A stretch of DNA of 64,000 nucleotides. Origin: an uncultured Bacteroidota bacterium (GTDB lineage Bacteria; Bacteroidota; Bacteroidia; Flavobacteriales; Flavobacteriaceae). Of this stretch, positions 44,118 to 52,656 are shown one piece after another. Both the position numbers and the translations under genes were made by a program. The notes under the pieces were generated by a model. It searched no databases. It saw only the letters and a program-made list of their open reading frames with translations, and had not been told where the DNA came from. The stretch covers positions 30,106 through 94,105 of the forward strand of contig CAIMMM010000127.1 of assembly GCA_903842575.1 (NCBI GenBank). The letters are read 5' to 3'. The number at the start of each line of letters is the position of its first letter. Positions within the stretch are counted from its first letter, which is position 1.

Positions 44118-46276
44118 AACTTCATTGTCATTCCTACTAAGAAATTAGTTCCCGCTTGAGGATAATAATAAGGGTATATATCATACATATAGCCATTAGA
44201 GATATATTTTTTGTTGAAAATATTGTTTGCTAATCCCGATAAAACAATAGTTTTGAAAACTGATTTCATCTTAATTTCGTAGGCAATATTTAAATCATTG
44301 ACGAAATAATCGGGTAATTTTGCTTCCGGTAATTCAATATTATTCAAGTATTGCTCGCCCACAAATTTTGACATCCAAGAAATTTGAAAATTATCAATTG
44401 GTTTATATACCAAAATATTCCCTGCAATAACCGACGGCGAATAGGCAATATCTTTGGTGCCAAAATTTGTTCCGGCAACATTTAAGTCCACATTTTTATT
44501 CCTACTTACTGTAACATTCGGATGCATTATAAATTGCTTTGACAATGAAATAGTGGCGTCAACTTCCAAACCCAAACGGTAACTCTTTTCGCTATTGGAA
44601 CGAATTGGATTGCCAACACCGTCCAAATTCCCAGTTAAAATCAGCTGATCTTTGTAGGCCATGTAATAAATATTGGCATTGCATTTTACTCTTTCTGAAA
44701 CATAGCGCCAACCCAATTCATAGTCATCCAGCTTTTCAGGTTTGGCTCCATGCCTATCGGCAGACAGGTTTTCTCCTTCATAATCGGTTCGGTTTGGTTC
44801 CCGATTGGCTTTCGCATAAGAGAAATACAAGGTGTTTTTGGAATTCAATTCATAATTCAATCCTGCTTTTGGGTTGAAGAAATTAAACGTATCATCCACC
44901 AAAGTTGGCCGAATTCCATCCGCTTTATAGTTTACATTTCGGTATTGCAAATCACCAAACAAACTAATTTTTTTTGTGATTTGACAATTGGCTTTCGCAA
45001 AAAATGTCGCGTCAGTTTTGGTTGCGGAATTATCATAATAGTGATCTCCCAGTTCACTTTGTGAAGCATATCTTGCCCAAATAACCCGCCCAAAATGTTT
45101 GCCGTCATATTCGTTCCAACTACCTCCAAAAATCAAATCTAATTTGTCATTTTTGTAGTTTGCCGAAAAAGTTGTTCCATAAAAATTATTGTCCAACCAT
45201 TTTTGACAAATCAAATCGGTTGTAATTTCTGTGGCAATAGGAAATAAACCGTAGTCTGTAAAATCGGCATCTTCTTTATAATTTTCATAGTAGCCTTTCC
45301 CTTTGGTATAATGGAACGCTAGGTTTGTATTCCAATTTTCCGAAACTTTTTCGTTCCAATGCAATTGATAATGGTCTTGTTGATAGTTGTCGGTTTCATT
45401 GGCGTAATAACGTGTATTCCCTAATTCATCGGTAAAAATTCCGGCGGAGTTAAAAGTTCTGTTCGTGATTAATGTTGTTTCATCAATGCCGTTCCAAGAC
45501 TGGTACATTTTTTCGGTTCCGCCAAAAACTAGAGCTTTGATTAGCATTGTTTTTCCAACATAGGTTCCTTGCAAAAAATAGGATTTTAAATCCGATGAAG
45601 CTCTGTCGACATAACCTTGGGAATTAATATTTGACAATCTCCCCGCCAATTCAAAATGATCATTTAGCAATCCTGTACTGAATTTTACAGTGCTTTTTCG
45701 GGTGTTAAAACTCCCCCCAGAATTAGAAATTTCTCCCAAACTTTGTTTTGAATACGAATCGGTTAACATGTTCAAACTGGCACCAAAAGCGCCAGCGCCA
45801 TTTGTAGAAGTCCCAACGCCGCGTTGTAATTGCACGCTTTCAACCGATGAGGCAAAGTCAGGCAAGTCAACAAAATAAGTTCCGCTTCCTTCAGCATCGT
45901 TATAGGGAATTCCGTTTATGGTTACGTTGACTCTAGTAGCATCGCTTCCGCGTACACGAATTCCGGCATAGCCAACACCATTTCCTGCATCGGAAGTTGT
46001 GATAACTGAAGGTAAAAAGTTCATTAAAACGGGAATGTCTTGCCCAAGATTTCGAAACTTAATTTCCTTTTTATCCAAATTACTGAACGAAACCGGTGTT
46101 TTAGTAGTGACACGAACCGCCGAAACGAGCACTTCGTCAAGTTGATTAACTTTTAAAGTGTCTTTTGGTTTTTCTTGGGAAAAAGAGGAGAAAGAAGTAA
46201 GAAGTAAGAGAAAATAAAGCACTGTCTTGCTTCTTGTTTCTTGTTTCTTGCCTTTCAAGTTAAATAAAGTAATCAT
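44114..46276 (-). CDS. TonB-dependent receptor under TPP-riboswitch control (probable thiamine receptor)
   Basis: This 720-residue outer-membrane receptor has a signal peptide (about residues 1-33), a TonB-box-like NQLDEVLVSAVRV, a plug with GNGVGYAGIRVRGSDATRVNVTINGIPYND and a beta-barrel ending LVGMTMKF. The plug belongs to the general receptor class, not the SusC type. A TPP riboswitch lies 98 bp upstream on the same strand, so expression should fall when thiamine pyrophosphate is plentiful, making thiamine or a thiamine precursor the likely ligand. The gene is the only one behind the riboswitch. Confidence 0.9.
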   Translation of the reverse strand: MITLFNLKGKKQETRSKTVLYFLLLLTSFSSFSQEKPKDTLKVNQLDEVLVSAVRVTTKTPVSFSNLDKKEIKFRNLGQDIPVLMNFLPSVITTSDAGNGVGYAGIRVRGSDATRVNVTINGIPYNDAEGSGTYFVDLPDFASSVESVQLQRGVGTSTNGAGAFGASLNMLTDSYSKQSLGEISNSGGSFNTRKSTVKFSTGLLNDHFELAGRLSNINSQGYVDRASSDLKSYFLQGTYVGKTMLIKALVFGGTEKMYQSWNGIDETTLITNRTFNSAGIFTDELGNTRYYANETDNYQQDHYQLHWNEKVSENWNTNLAFHYTKGKGYYENYKEDADFTDYGLFPIATEITTDLICQKWLDNNFYGTTFSANYKNDKLDLIFGGSWNEYDGKHFGRVIWARYASQSELGDHYYDNSATKTDATFFAKANCQITKKISLFGDLQYRNVNYKADGIRPTLVDDTFNFFNPKAGLNYELNSKNTLYFSYAKANREPNRTDYEGENLSADRHGAKPEKLDDYELGWRYVSERVKCNANIYYMAYKDQLILTGNLDGVGNPIRSNSEKSYRLGLEVDATISLSKQFIMHPNVTVSRNKNVDLNVAGTNFGTKDIAYSPSVIAGNILVYKPIDNFQISWMSKFVGEQYLNNIELPEAKLPDYFVNDLNIAYEIKMKSVFKTIVLSGLANNIFNKKYISNGYMYDIYPYYYPQAGTNFLVGMTMKF

Positions 46277-46373
46277 CCGTAAAAAATATTACGAATAAAA
46301 AGAGGTAATTATTCTTTGATTAAAAAATTGGTTGTTTCCTTGACTAATGGATAGCGTGCACACTATTTTTTGT

Positions 46374-46452
46374 CATTTTCCCTTAGCAACATTACTTGCT
46401 CAGGTTCATTGGGTATAATCTCAGCTCGTTATTTAGAGCACCCCTTTTGAGA
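46374..46452 (-). promoter_or_regulatory. TPP (thiamine pyrophosphate) riboswitch
   Basis: On the minus strand the THI-element core is clear: GGGGTGCTC, a P3 stem GCTC/GAGC, CTGAGA, ACCC, GAACCTGA, and a stem GCAA/TTGC ending TAAGGGAA. These are the conserved TPP-binding segments. It sits upstream of the TonB receptor gene. The expression platform (46277-46373) contains an imperfect palindrome ATAGTGTGCACGCTAT but no clear U run, so translational control is possible. Confidence 0.93.
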
Positions 46453-46457
46453 CGGCA

Positions 46458-46465
46458 CAAAGATA
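46458..46465 (-). promoter_or_regulatory. promoter -7 box of the TPP-riboswitch transcript
   Basis: On the minus strand TATCTTTG matches TAnnTTTG. The start would fall near 46452, at the first base of the riboswitch. I see no good -33 element. Confidence 0.55.
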
Positions 46466-46528
46466 TATAAAGTATTAAGATTGGAGAATTAAGTAGTAAG
46501 GTTTTTTTATGATGCTTTATACATGGTC

Positions 46529-46930
46529 CTAAAAGTGTGGTTTGCGGCGGGTTTTCTTGATTTCTGATTGATTGCGTTTTTCCTTGATTCTTTTTTCAAT
46601 AACGGAACGTGGAATTCTTGTGGCTTTTCGCTTTTTGACAACAACCAAAGCTTTTTGAATCAATTCTAAAAATCGTTTGGTAACAATGGTTTTATTTTTG
46701 AGTTGACTTCGGTCTTCGTCACAGTTTAAAATCAAAATGGCATCAGCAGTAAATCGGGAAGCGAGTTTGGATAAAAGCAGTTCTTTTTCTTCATCGTTCA
46801 ATGCTTTTGAAGCGTTTAAATCGAACGTCAAAACTACTTTGGAGGAAACTTTATTGACGTTTTGTCCGCCAGCGCCAGAACTTCTCACGGCTTTAAAACC
46901 CAATTCGGAAAGGATTTTTTCTATTTCCAT
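46529..46930 (-). CDS. arfB: peptidyl-tRNA hydrolase ArfB (alternative ribosome rescue factor)
   Basis: ArfB enters the empty A site of stalled ribosomes and releases the nascent chain. The 133-residue protein has the GGQ motif in SSGAGGQNVNKVSSKVVL, where Gln acts in peptide release, and a basic C-terminal tail (KRKATRIPRSVIEKRIKEKRNQ...) that reaches into the mRNA tunnel. The start overlaps the end of the DUF4301 gene by one base, as last gene of a tight operon. Confidence 0.94.
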   Translation of the reverse strand: MEIEKILSELGFKAVRSSGAGGQNVNKVSSKVVLTFDLNASKALNDEEKELLLSKLASRFTADAILILNCDEDRSQLKNKTIVTKRFLELIQKALVVVKKRKATRIPRSVIEKRIKEKRNQSEIKKTRRKPHF

Positions 46931-48522
46931 TACTGAGGTTGATGCGCAGGTTTTAATAAGTCATTAACGTTTTTTACAGGATTAAAAGTAACCAAAGGAA
47001 CCTCAACAAAAACAGTTATCCATTTTGCCATGGCCCCATTCCAAAGTCCGGGAAGTTCATATCCTTTTAAATCTTTTCCTTTATTATTTTTATGAACAAT
47101 AAAGCCTGTACTATGATCTATGAACTCTATCAGATTAAACTTTTCTCTACGATAATTTTTAATGCCACATACCAAATCTACTGGGTTAAAATGGGTTGCG
47201 TTTGCTAAAATTTTCGCTTGTTCAGGGTTGTTAATATCAACCTGTGAACTTTCAACAATTTGTAAAGAAACATTTCCTTTGGTGCTTTTTATCCAGAAAG
47301 GACCACCACCAGGTTCCCCTTCATTTTTAACCATACCACAAATACGAATAGGCCGATTTAATTTGTTTTTTATACAATCAATTTTGTTAGCCAAAGTATA
47401 TTCGTTGAAATTATCTGTAACACCAATATTCAATTTTTTCTGCATGAAATTGGTAATTAATTCGATGTTTTTTTCATCCACGCGCTGGCTATCAATATCC
47501 TTTAAAATTTGAAAAATTTCTTGTTGCAAATCCAATAAAATTCCAGCCAACCCCTTTTTATAAAACGTAGTCTCTTCAATATGATTTTGGATAACATTAT
47601 CAATATTTTTAATAAAAATTATATCCGCATCTAGCATATTTAAATTATGAATCAATGCTCCGTGCCCTCCTGGGCGAAAAACCAATTGTCCGTTTTCATT
47701 ACGAAAAGGCGCATTATTTATTGTAACCGCTATTGTATCGCTGCTTTTGTCTTGATATGAATAACTTATATGGAGTGTCGTTCCTGATTTTTTTTCTACT
47801 TTTCCCTTTACTTCATCAATAATTTCATTGAATAATTTTTCATGGCTTTCAGAAACCGTAAAATGCAAATGTGAAACCGCATTAGACGCTGCATAAAAAG
47901 CACATTCATTCAAATGCTCTTCTATAGGAGTTGCGATATGGGTGGAATATTTATGGAAATCCAAAGCGCCTTTTGGCATATTAGCAAAATCAAAATGGTT
48001 CGAATCTAGCATCAATTTTATAAAATGATAGCTTTTTTCATGACCTTCAAGTGAGTAATAATTAGCTAATTGCTGTTTTAATTTAGCTTTTACAACTTCA
48101 TAAAACGGAAATTTTTCAATTCCAGCCAAAAAAACGGGAAGGTTTTTATCTTTTTTTCTGTTAATGTAGGCGTTTATCGTTTCGTTTTCATGATCAAATT
48201 CCATTAAGAATTCACTTAAAAACTTAAACATTCTAGAAGCCGCTCCCGAAGCCGGGACAAATTTTTTAAGTTTTAAATTTGATTTTTCTTTATCAAAGAG
48301 AGAGGCATAATTTTGTATTTCTTCTAATGTTAATTTTACAATTCCATCGTCAACTGTTGCTGGTTTGTCTAAACAAATTTTTGGAATTCCCAATTCATAC
48401 AAAAACAACTCCCCTTCAATTTTATCCAAGGAAATACCATGCGCTTTGATTTGCTCAAAGTCGGAATCTGTTAGTCCGTATTTAGTTGTTAAACTCTTTT
48501 TTGTTGTAAAATCTTCTTCCAT
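46930..48522 (-). CDS. DUF4301 family protein, possible nucleotidyltransferase-like
   Basis: This 530-residue cytoplasmic protein of the DUF4301 family has no signal peptide or membrane segment. Visible motifs are VPASGAASRMFKFL (a Gly-rich loop near residue 90), FRPGGHGALIHNLNMLDADI and IKNIDNVIQNH (about 280-310), and GEPGGGPFWIKS. A Gly-rich loop, then P-x-GHG-x-L and a DADIIFIKNID strand resemble UDP-sugar pyrophosphorylases (GT-A fold). It overlaps pnuC by 34 bp and arfB by 1 bp. Confidence 0.85.
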   Translation of the reverse strand: MEEDFTTKKSLTTKYGLTDSDFEQIKAHGISLDKIEGELFLYELGIPKICLDKPATVDDGIVKLTLEEIQNYASLFDKEKSNLKLKKFVPASGAASRMFKFLSEFLMEFDHENETINAYINRKKDKNLPVFLAGIEKFPFYEVVKAKLKQQLANYYSLEGHEKSYHFIKLMLDSNHFDFANMPKGALDFHKYSTHIATPIEEHLNECAFYAASNAVSHLHFTVSESHEKLFNEIIDEVKGKVEKKSGTTLHISYSYQDKSSDTIAVTINNAPFRNENGQLVFRPGGHGALIHNLNMLDADIIFIKNIDNVIQNHIEETTFYKKGLAGILLDLQQEIFQILKDIDSQRVDEKNIELITNFMQKKLNIGVTDNFNEYTLANKIDCIKNKLNRPIRICGMVKNEGEPGGGPFWIKSTKGNVSLQIVESSQVDINNPEQAKILANATHFNPVDLVCGIKNYRREKFNLIEFIDHSTGFIVHKNNKGKDLKGYELPGLWNGAMAKWITVFVEVPLVTFNPVKNVNDLLKPAHQPQ

Positions 48523-49106
48523 TCTAAATAGCCAAAAATGGCAATAATTGTAAATATAAAATATTGGATGCTAGTGAATGAATAGCCTTTATAAAAATAC
48601 AATGGAATTGAAATGATATCGCCAATAATCCATAAAATCCAATTCTCCATTTTCCTTTTTGCCATCAACCACATTCCAACAAAGAAAATTCCCGTGACTA
48701 GTGTATCAACATAAGAAGTCCAATGGGTAAATTTATTAAAAAAAGTATAAACGACAACAACAAATAGGATGGTTAATATAAAAATAATGATTGCCTGCTT
48801 TTTTTCGGCTGTTGTCATTTTGGAAATTGGAAAAACCACAACATCATCTTGTTTTCTAGTCCAATGATACCAACCGTAAATACTCATCACTACATAATAA
48901 AAATTAATCATCATGTCGCCAAGATAGGACCATTTCCAAAACAAATACACATATATTGCCGTATTGATTATACCGGTAGGGAATACCCAAATATTATCTT
49001 TTTTGGCAAACCAAACACTCAATAATCCAAAAATTATAGCACTGATTTCCAAGACTATTTCTTGTATGGGAAAGTTTTTATATTGTTCAAAAATAAAATC
49101 AAACAT
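48489..49106 (-). CDS. pnuC: PnuC/PnuT-type vitamin transporter
   Basis: This 205-residue membrane protein of the PnuC family has about seven helices: IFGLLSVWFAKKDNIWVFPTGI, SIYGWYHW and WILWIIGDIISIPLYFYKG are typical. PnuC imports nicotinamide riboside, while closely related PnuT in Bacteroidota imports thiamine; family members differ in a few pocket residues that I cannot assign here. A TPP-riboswitch-controlled receptor lies in the same neighbourhood, favouring thiamine. It overlaps the GGGP synthase start by 1 bp and the DUF4301 gene by 34 bp. Confidence 0.88.
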   Translation of the reverse strand: MFDFIFEQYKNFPIQEIVLEISAIIFGLLSVWFAKKDNIWVFPTGIINTAIYVYLFWKWSYLGDMMINFYYVVMSIYGWYHWTRKQDDVVVFPISKMTTAEKKQAIIIFILTILFVVVVYTFFNKFTHWTSYVDTLVTGIFFVGMWLMAKRKMENWILWIIGDIISIPLYFYKGYSFTSIQYFIFTIIAIFGYLEWKKILQQKRV

Positions 49107-49819
49107 TAGTCAAAAAAGTTTAGATCGTTCTCGAAAGCGGTTCCAATAACTACCATATCTGCTCCAGCTTTGAATGCGTCATCAATTTCAGTTTTAGAAC
49201 GAATGCCTCCTCCAACGATTAATGGAATAGAAATATTTTCGGAAACTCTTTTTATCATTTCTAAAGGAACTGCATTTTGCGCGCCACTTCCCGCTTCGAG
49301 ATAGATTAATTTATTACCCATAAATTCCCCTGCTTTGGAGGTTTGAGCTACATATTCTGAATTATTTCTTGGCAACGGCTTAGTTTTACTTACTCTTTCC
49401 ACTGCGGTTTTGCCTCCGCTTTCTATTAAAATATAGCCCGTAGAGATGATTTCTAAATTGGTTTTTTCTAATATTGGAATTGCTTGAATTTGATATTCCA
49501 CCAAATAATCTGGGTTGCGTCCCGAAAGTAATATAAGAAATAAAATCCCGTCAGCTTCCGAAGAAATTTGGGATGGATTTCCCGGGAAAAGCAAAATAGG
49601 CAAGGCTGTTTTTTGTTTTAATTGAATAATCAATTCACCTAAGTTATTCCCTTCAAACGAACTTCCTCCAACAAAAATATGCGTTGCCGACGATTGATTG
49701 ATTTTAAAAATCAAATTATCAAGTTGCTCCCAAATAATTTTATCAGGGTCTAACAAGATGGCTAATAATTTTTGATTATTGGACTTGGCGTTTACTATTT
49801 GATGGTAGTTGTTTTTCAT
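49106..49819 (-). CDS. pcrB: GGGP/heptaprenylglyceryl phosphate synthase family protein
   Basis: This 237-residue TIM-barrel prenyltransferase attaches a polyprenyl chain to glycerol-1-phosphate by an ether bond, as in archaeal lipid synthesis. Motifs are LLDPDKIIWEQ, FVGGSSFEG, LFPGNPSQIS, SGRNPDYLVEYQ, EIISTGYIL, YLEAGSGA and GGGIRS. The family occurs in Bacteroidota (group II) and Firmicutes (PcrB). Chain length is not readable. It overlaps the PPTase gene by 4 bp and pnuC by 1 bp. Confidence 0.9.
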   Translation of the reverse strand: MKNNYHQIVNAKSNNQKLLAILLDPDKIIWEQLDNLIFKINQSSATHIFVGGSSFEGNNLGELIIQLKQKTALPILLFPGNPSQISSEADGILFLILLSGRNPDYLVEYQIQAIPILEKTNLEIISTGYILIESGGKTAVERVSKTKPLPRNNSEYVAQTSKAGEFMGNKLIYLEAGSGAQNAVPLEMIKRVSENISIPLIVGGGIRSKTEIDDAFKAGADMVVIGTAFENDLNFFD

Positions 49820-50448
49820 TTTTCAAAAACCCAAACCACGGTATAATTTTCAATTTCTTCAAACTGTACTTCAAACGTTACTTTCAAGTTGTTGAAATGT
49901 AGTAATGCACCCGTTTTTTTATCCGTAATTTCAAAAGGCGCAACAAAGATATGATCTTTGAAACTAATGCCTACTTCATTTCTAACCTTGAAAACCGCTT
50001 CTTTAATGCCCCAAATTACAGTCAATTTTGAAATATAATCTGTTTTATTTTCTTTTGTTAAATAAACAAATTCTTCTTCGGCAAATTTATGAGCGATGAT
50101 TTCTATCTTTTCTCTTCGCATTTCCAAATCAATACCAACATTTCGATTACTTATAATAATTACCGAAAAGCCATGGGAATGCGAAATAGATATATGCGTT
50201 CCATTGTGCAAATGGGGTTTGCCAAATTCGTCATAATATAAATCAAAATCCGAGAATCCTGCTACGTTAAGCAATTTTCTGACACTTAAAAACCCTTTTT
50301 GATGACTTTCGGATTTCATGTTTTCTAAACGAGCCAAGGAAACATCTTTTAGAGCAAGTTCCCTAAAAAGTTCATCAAAAGATTCAGTTATTTTCCAAAC
50401 AAAAATTTGAGTTTGTTGGTCTAAAGAAATGGTTTTATATAGCGGCAT
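49816..50448 (-). CDS. 4'-phosphopantetheinyl transferase superfamily protein
   Basis: This 210-residue Sfp-type transferase moves phosphopantetheine from CoA to carrier proteins. The conserved motifs are present: FGKPHLHNGTHISISHSHGF, VGIDLEMRREKIEIIAHKF (metal-binding Asp) and VIWGIKEAVFKV (W..KEA). Acyl-carrier proteins are likely targets, but no carrier or synthase gene is nearby. It is the first gene of a five-gene overlapping operon and lies divergent from ahcY. Confidence 0.92.
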   Translation of the reverse strand: MPLYKTISLDQQTQIFVWKITESFDELFRELALKDVSLARLENMKSESHQKGFLSVRKLLNVAGFSDFDLYYDEFGKPHLHNGTHISISHSHGFSVIIISNRNVGIDLEMRREKIEIIAHKFAEEEFVYLTKENKTDYISKLTVIWGIKEAVFKVRNEVGISFKDHIFVAPFEITDKKTGALLHFNNLKVTFEVQFEEIENYTVVWVFEK

Positions 50449-50521
50449 TATTGAATTTAGAATTATCTATTTGTTTTTCAGAAAATTAGACGCTTAAACA
50501 AATCACAAAATAACAGAAATC

Positions 50522-50554
50522 TTTGAAAATATAAAAAGATATTTCGTAATTTTG
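50522..50554 (+). promoter_or_regulatory. promoter of ahcY
   Basis: TTTG, 21 nt, then TAATTTTG (TAnnTTTG), ending 33 nt before the ahcY ATG. Confidence 0.7.
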
Positions 50555-50587
50555 CGCCACAATTTAAAAAACAAATATACATAATAG

Positions 50588-51904
50588 ATGAGTACACAAA
50601 CATTACCTTATGTAGCTTTTAAAGTGAAAGATATTTCACTTGCAGCTTGGGGAAGAAAAGAAATTGAATTGGCTGAAGCAGAAATGCCAGGTTTAATGGC
50701 TCTTAGAGCAGAATACAAAAACGAACAACCTTTAAAAGGCGCTCGTATTGCAGGATGTTTACACATGACTATTCAAACTGCGGTCTTAATTGAAACTTTA
50801 ATTGCTTTGGGCGCGGAAGTTACTTGGTCCTCTTGTAACATTTTCTCTACTCAAGATCAAGCTGCTGCTGCAATTGCTGCTGCAGGAATTCAAGTTTATG
50901 CTTGGAAAGGTTTGAATGAGCCTGATTTTGATTGGTGTATCGAACAAACACTTTTCTTTGGCGAAGACAGAAAGCCATTAAACATGATTTTGGATGATGG
51001 TGGCGATTTAACGAATATGGTTATTGACCGTTACCCAGAATTGGTTGCTGGAATTAAAGGTTTGAGCGAAGAGACTACAACTGGAGTTCACCGTTTATAC
51101 GAAAGAGTAAAAGCTGGAACATTACCAATGCCAGCTATAAACGTAAATGACTCGGTTACTAAATCGAAATTTGATAACAAATACGGTTGTAAAGAATCGG
51201 CTGTTGATGCTGTTCGTAGAGCAACTGACATTATGTTGGCTGGAAAAAGAGTAATCGTTTGTGGTTATGGTGATGTTGGAAAAGGAACGGCTGCTTCTTT
51301 TAGAGGCGCAGGTTCAATTGTAACCGTTACCGAAATTGATCCAATTTGTGCGCTTCAAGCGGCTATGGACGGTTTTGAAGTTAAAAAATTAAACACTGTT
51401 GTTAAAACTGCCGATATTATTATAACCACTACTGGCAACAAAGACATCGTTTTGGGTTCTCATTTTGAACAAATGAAAGACAAAACTATCGTTTGTAACA
51501 TTGGTCACTTTGATAATGAAATTGACATGGCTTGGTTGAACAAAAACCACGGTGCGTCAAAAATCGAAATCAAACCGCAAGTTGACAAATATACAATTGC
51601 CGGAAAAGACATTCTTATCTTGGCTGAAGGTCGTTTAGTAAATCTTGGTTGTGCTACAGGACATCCAAGTTTTGTAATGAGTAATTCATTCACCAACCAA
51701 ACTTTAGCTCAAATTGAATTGTGGAAAAACAGTGCTGCTTATAACAATGACGTTTATATGTTGCCAAAACATTTAGATGAAAAAGTGGCAATGTTACATC
51801 TTGCTAAATTAGGAGTTGAATTGGAAACGTTACGTGCAGACCAAGCAGAATATATTGGTGTTGGCGTTGACGGACCATTTAAACCGGAATATTATAGATA
51901 CTAA
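50588..51904 (+). CDS. ahcY: adenosylhomocysteinase
   Basis: AhcY hydrolyses S-adenosylhomocysteine to adenosine and homocysteine, using bound NAD. The 438-residue protein shows [18 protein letters not shown], the substrate-site regions [16 protein letters not shown] and [19 protein letters not shown]-binding [17 protein letters not shown], and the C-terminal PFKPEYYRY. It is the bacterial short form without the plant-type insertion. It is monocistronic with a terminator behind it. Confidence 0.97.
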   Translation: MSTQTLPYVAFKVKDISLAAWGRKEIELAEAEMPGLMALRAEYKNEQPLKGARIAGCLHMTIQTAVLIETLIALGAEVTWSSCNIFSTQDQAAAAIAAAGIQVYAWKGLNEPDFDWCIEQTLFFGEDRKPLNMILDDGGDLTNMVIDRYPELVAGIKGLSEETTTGVHRLYERVKAGTLPMPAINVNDSVTKSKFDNKYGCKESAVDAVRRATDIMLAGKRVIVCGYGDVGKGTAASFRGAGSIVTVTEIDPICALQAAMDGFEVKKLNTVVKTADIIITTTGNKDIVLGSHFEQMKDKTIVCNIGHFDNEIDMAWLNKNHGASKIEIKPQVDKYTIAGKDILILAEGRLVNLGCATGHPSFVMSNSFTNQTLAQIELWKNSAAYNNDVYMLPKHLDEKVAMLHLAKLGVELETLRADQAEYIGVGVDGPFKPEYYRY

Positions 51905-51942
51905 TCGACACTTCTTAGAAAGTTAGATTTTTTGATAATTAG

Positions 51943-51968
51943 AAACCCTTACAGAAAAGTGAGGGTTT
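51943..51968 (+). terminator. terminator of ahcY
   Basis: AAACCCTTAC / GTGAGGGTTT stem (one T-G pair) with a 6-nt loop, then a T-rich tail. It lies 39 bp after the ahcY stop. Confidence 0.85.
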
Positions 51969-52016
51969 TATTTTTATAAAATCTTATTTCTGTCCTATTT
52001 TTTTACATATTTTTAG

Positions 52017-52112
52017 CATGGAATTAAACCATGTAGTCATACTATTCAAATAAAGAAACAAATGTACGTTGGGAATTTGCCGAAAAGCCAACAAAACTCA
52101 GGAGTAGGCAAA
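52017..52112 (+). promoter_or_regulatory. structured leader with a possible H-type pseudoknot before a lipoprotein gene
   Basis: GTTGG (52068-52072) pairs with CCAAC (52088-52092). TTTGCC (52076-52081), inside that first loop, pairs with GGCAAA (52107-52112), the topology of an H-type pseudoknot. A hairpin CATGG-AATTAAA-CCATG at 52017-52033 precedes it. The structure ends 18 nt before the ATG of the next gene. I do not recognise a known riboswitch class. Confidence 0.4.
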
Positions 52113-52130
52113 ACATAACCTTATATAAAA

Positions 52131-52505
52131 ATGAAAAAAAAATTCTTATTTCTTTTTTTAACTTTTTGCCCCATTTTATTCTTAAGCTGTAGCAATGATG
52201 GTAATTCAAATACTTATCCTGAAAGTACTGTGGGAACTGTATGGTACCGACAAGAAACTGCCAATCAATCAGGACAAGTTGTTATTATAGATTTCCATTT
52301 AACTTTTGAAACCTCAACCACGGGAAATTTAGAAGCTGAAACTTCTGTGGCTGGAACTAATATTTCTCAACATTATAATTTCACATATACTTATTCAAAC
52401 GGAAACGGAGTTGCAAATTTTGAGGACAATAATATTGGAACACAAAATTTTACTATTAATGGCAATAGGTTAAAATTAGATGGTGAAGTATTGGTGAAAT
52501 TATAA
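52131..52505 (+). CDS. small lipoprotein of unknown function
   Basis: This 124-residue lipoprotein has a signal peptide with lipobox LFLSC. The mature part is beta-strand-rich: VWYRQETANQSGQVVIIDFHL, TSTGNLEAETSV and YNFTYTYSNGNGVANFED suggest a lipocalin-like or META-type fold of the kind common in Bacteroidota lipoproteins. No function can be assigned. It stands alone with a terminator downstream. Confidence 0.75.
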   Translation: MKKKFLFLFLTFCPILFLSCSNDGNSNTYPESTVGTVWYRQETANQSGQVVIIDFHLTFETSTTGNLEAETSVAGTNISQHYNFTYTYSNGNGVANFEDNNIGTQNFTINGNRLKLDGEVLVKL

Positions 52506-52589
52506 ACCAAATACAACTGTGATAAAAATACATACAAAGAATTTGGAAGCCTACTTTTACTAAAATAAAGCTAAAAATTTACACAACAA

Positions 52590-52617
52590 AAAACCCAATT
52601 CTTTCAAATTGGGTTTT
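52590..52617. terminator. bidirectional terminator between the lipoprotein and the LRR gene
   Basis: AAAACCCAATT / AATTGGGTTTT, an 11-bp perfect stem with a 6-nt loop and T runs on both strands; both flanking genes converge on it. Confidence 0.9.
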
Positions 52618-52656
52618 TTAATAATATATAGTTAATCACATCTCTAAGGCACATAA

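Noticed and set aside
46277-46373. Intrinsic terminator in the TPP riboswitch expression platform
   Set aside because: The palindrome ATAGTGTGCACGCTAT is not followed by a U run, so I cannot call a terminator there.
52060-52116. 18-codon ORF starting MYVGNLP before the lipoprotein gene
   Set aside because: It resembles the start of an RNA-recognition motif but ends after 18 residues; the segment fits better as a structured leader.
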